DNA from: DAONDZ01 sp964517555
GTDB taxonomy: Bacteria > Patescibacteriota > Patescibacteriia > Patescibacteriales > UBA12465
NCBI GenBank assembly: GCA_964517555.1
Contig: CAZFEF010000019.1
Coordinates: forward strand, 1-14,750
Direction: 5' to 3'
Length of the DNA: 14,750 bases
Shown here: positions 13,403 through 14,750 of the stretch, one piece after another
How the letters are laid out: every line of letters begins with the position of its first letter
Position numbering within the stretch: the stretch's first letter is position 1
The notes under the pieces: generated by a model
The model's database searches: none
The model's input: the letters and a program-made list of their open reading frames with translations, nothing else
Told to the model about the DNA's origin: nothing
Made by a program: the position numbers and the translations under genes

Positions 13403-14654
13403 TATATTTTCCGCCTTAAAGATGGCATTAAAATCGATGGCTGCAAACAAAGGACGGACCGCCTTAACGATTTTGGGTATCGTTATCGGCATTGCCAGTA
13501 TTATTGTAGTCTATAGCGCCGGCGAAGGTATTAAGGGATTGTTGGTGGGCCAGGTAGAGGCTTTCGGCACTAACATTATTCAAAGCGAGATCAAGGTGCC
13601 GACTTCCAAGAAGGGCAGTTCTGGCGACACCCAAAGCGCCACGGCTTTAGCCAGTGGTGTGCAAGTGACTTCCATGACTTTAGAAGATTTAGAGGATATC
13701 AAGAAATTAGAGAATGTCACTTCTGGCTATGGAGCGATATTGAGCCAAGAAAAAGTCAGCTATGGCAACGAATCGCGCAAAGCTTTTTTATTCGGCGTTT
13801 CTTCTAGTTATATTGATATTGACAGCAGCGAAGTAGAGCGGGGAAGATTCTTTAGTGATGAGGAGGATAAGTCTTTGGCGCCGGTAGTGGTTTTGGGTAG
13901 TAAAATGAAAGACAAGCTTTTTGGTGACTCTGATGCCCTGGGTCAATATGTCAGTTTGCATAAAACTAAGTTTTTAGTTATCGGGGTAATGAAATCTCGT
14001 GGCGGGGGATTTGGTATGGATTTCGATGATTATGTCTATGTGCCGCTTCGTACTTTGCAGAAAAAGATTATGGGAATTGATCATGTGATGTATATGATCC
14101 ATGAGGTGAATGATATGTCTCTGGCGGCAGATACGGCCGAAGAGATCCGTAGTATTTTGCGCGAGAACCATCGGATTAGTGATCCCTTAAAAGATGATTT
14201 TCGAGTGTCGACCATGGATGATATGATGGCTATTTTAGATACTGTTACCAATGCTATCACCATTTTGCTTTTGGCGATTGTTATTATTTCTTTAATTGTC
14301 GGCGGTGTTGGTATTTTAAATATTATGTATGTCGTCGTTAGCGAGAGAACTATGGAAATTGGCTTGCGTAAAGCCGTCGGAGCTAATTATCAAAATATCA
14401 TGACCCAGTTTCTGGCTGAATCAGTCTTGATTACTCTAAGTGGCGGATTAGTTGGCGTTGCTATCGGTGTTATTTTTTCTTTCTTAATTTCTGTGGGAGC
14501 TCATTATGCTAATTTTGATTGGACTTTTGTGATACCTCTCAAATCACTTTTAGTCGCCTTCTTTTTTTCTTTGGTTTTTGGAATATTCTTCGGTGTCTAT
14601 CCGGCCCGCAAGGCCGCTCGACTAGATCCGATTGAAGCTCTGCGCAAAGAATAG
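13395..14654 (+). CDS. MacB-type ABC transporter permease, second paralogue
   Basis: The 419-residue protein has the same order of domains as its neighbour: one helix near residues 20-42 ('ALTILGIVIGIASIIVVYSAG'), a MacB core domain (about 45-280), and three C-terminal helices (about 283-310, 345-370, 380-408). Shared landmarks are 'GDSDALGQYVSLHKTKFLVIGV', 'DDYVYVPLRTLQKKIMG', 'SERTMEIGLRKAVGA' and 'YPARKAARLDPIEALRKE'. The extracytoplasmic domain differs most and includes a Ser/Thr/Lys/Gly-rich stretch near residues 68-90 (SKKGSSGDTQSATALASG). Two different but related permeases suggest a heterodimeric pore with the one ATPase as a homodimer. It overlaps the first permease gene by 8 bases and ends the operon 11 bases before the terminator stem begins. 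Confidence 0.95.
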   Translation: MNNIFSALKMALKSMAANKGRTALTILGIVIGIASIIVVYSAGEGIKGLLVGQVEAFGTNIIQSEIKVPTSKKGSSGDTQSATALASGVQVTSMTLEDLEDIKKLENVTSGYGAILSQEKVSYGNESRKAFLFGVSSSYIDIDSSEVERGRFFSDEEDKSLAPVVVLGSKMKDKLFGDSDALGQYVSLHKTKFLVIGVMKSRGGGFGMDFDDYVYVPLRTLQKKIMGIDHVMYMIHEVNDMSLAADTAEEIRSILRENHRISDPLKDDFRVSTMDDMMAILDTVTNAITILLLAIVIISLIVGGVGILNIMYVVVSERTMEIGLRKAVGANYQNIMTQFLAESVLITLSGGLVGVAIGVIFSFLISVGAHYANFDWTFVIPLKSLLVAFFFSLVFGIFFGVYPARKAARLDPIEALRKE

Positions 14655-14665
14655 TTTGATGAAAT

Positions 14666-14693
14666 AAAAAAGCCTCATTTCTGAGGTTTTTTT
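14666..14693. terminator. Strong rho-independent terminator, probably bidirectional
   Basis: AAAAAAG-CCTCA (14666-14677) pairs with TGAGG-TTTTTTT (14682-14693) around a TTTC loop. The CCTCA/TGAGG core is extended by A-T pairs. On the plus strand it is followed by seven T; on the minus strand the A run supplies six T. It sits 11 bases after the last permease and could also end a converging minus-strand gene. Confidence 0.9.
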
Positions 14694-14748
14694 AATTGGC
14701 CAGGAAACCCCGTACGAGGTTCCGTTTGAGGCTGGACGGCAGGGGCCG
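14692..14748 (-). CDS. Possible C-terminal tail of a converging minus-strand gene (partial)
   Basis: On the minus strand a frame open from the window edge reads RPLPSSLKRNLVRGFLAN and stops at TAA (14694-14692), just upstream of the bidirectional terminator. That placement is what a converging gene would show. I recognise no family, and 18 residues are too few for any test; the frame overlaps an imperfect palindrome and a GC-rich stretch, so it may be non-coding. Confidence 0.25.
   Translation of the reverse strand, partial: RPLPSSLKRNLVRGFLAN
14703..14723. repeat. Imperfect palindrome in the GC-rich right edge
   Basis: GGAAACC (14703-14709) faces GGTTCC (14718-14723) around a central CGTACG (14711-14716). 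One bulged A and one C-A mismatch interrupt an otherwise continuous stem. No T run follows, so it is not a typical terminator. It may be a small hairpin, a binding site or the edge of a repeated element; only one copy is visible here. Confidence 0.45.
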
Positions 14749-14750
14749 GA

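Noticed and set aside
1..14750. CRISPR arrays, tRNA or rRNA genes, prophage genes
   Set aside because: No regularly spaced repeats, no cloverleaf with a T-loop GGTTCGAATCC-type element, and no phage structural or integration genes were seen apart from the possible transposase tail.

Overview
The window looks like a chromosomal segment from a reduced-genome bacterium, most likely Patescibacteria/CPR of the Parcubacteria side. This lineage call is an inference. It rests on a compact prolyl-tRNA synthetase without the editing insertion, almost no recognisable Shine-Dalgarno sequences, very tight gene spacing, a MreB of the short-helix 'SHDLGVDLGTKNTLVYV' type, and a MacB-like exporter with two separate permeases. 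One gene (pfkB-like) ends in TGA within an ATGA overlap, so TGA is read as stop and the code is the ordinary bacterial one, not the Gracilibacteria/SR1 code.

Layout. Positions 1-45 look like the last codons of a transposase entering from the left. A strong promoter (55-83) drives lemA, a previously uncalled 40-residue single-span membrane protein (683-805), and htpX, closed by a hairpin-plus-T terminator (1728-1748). Next come a U32-family protein of the RNA-hydroxylase type and ruvA, then proS directly joined to mreB-mreC-mreD (cell shape). A second strong promoter at the end of mreD (7246-7274), sharing a 14-base core with the lemA promoter, starts a run of eight genes. These are a PfkB sugar/nucleoside kinase, an RmlC-like sugar-nucleotide epimerase, a HIT hydrolase, a lone receiver-domain response regulator, an unusually long HlyD-type membrane fusion protein, a MacB-type ATPase and two paralogous FtsX/MacB permeases. 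The run ends at a strong, probably bidirectional terminator (14666-14693). The last ~50 bases are clearly GC-richer, contain an imperfect palindrome, and may hold the tail of a converging minus-strand gene.

How the genes fit together. LemA, the small membrane protein and HtpX form a membrane-quality-control unit. MreB/C/D form the elongation scaffold, though without the usual mrdA/rodA downstream. The last four genes build an ABC efflux/export machine, and the response regulator just upstream may belong to its control. I see no strong case for a wholly new system. The best candidates for new biology are the small protein between lemA and htpX, the very long helical hairpin of the fusion protein, and the paired permeases.

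Starts for mreC, mreD and the HIT gene are set downstream of the longest possible ORF start, because the family N-terminus and the tight spacing to the previous stop agree there. No gap between genes exceeds about 110 bases, so there is no long unexplained stretch.
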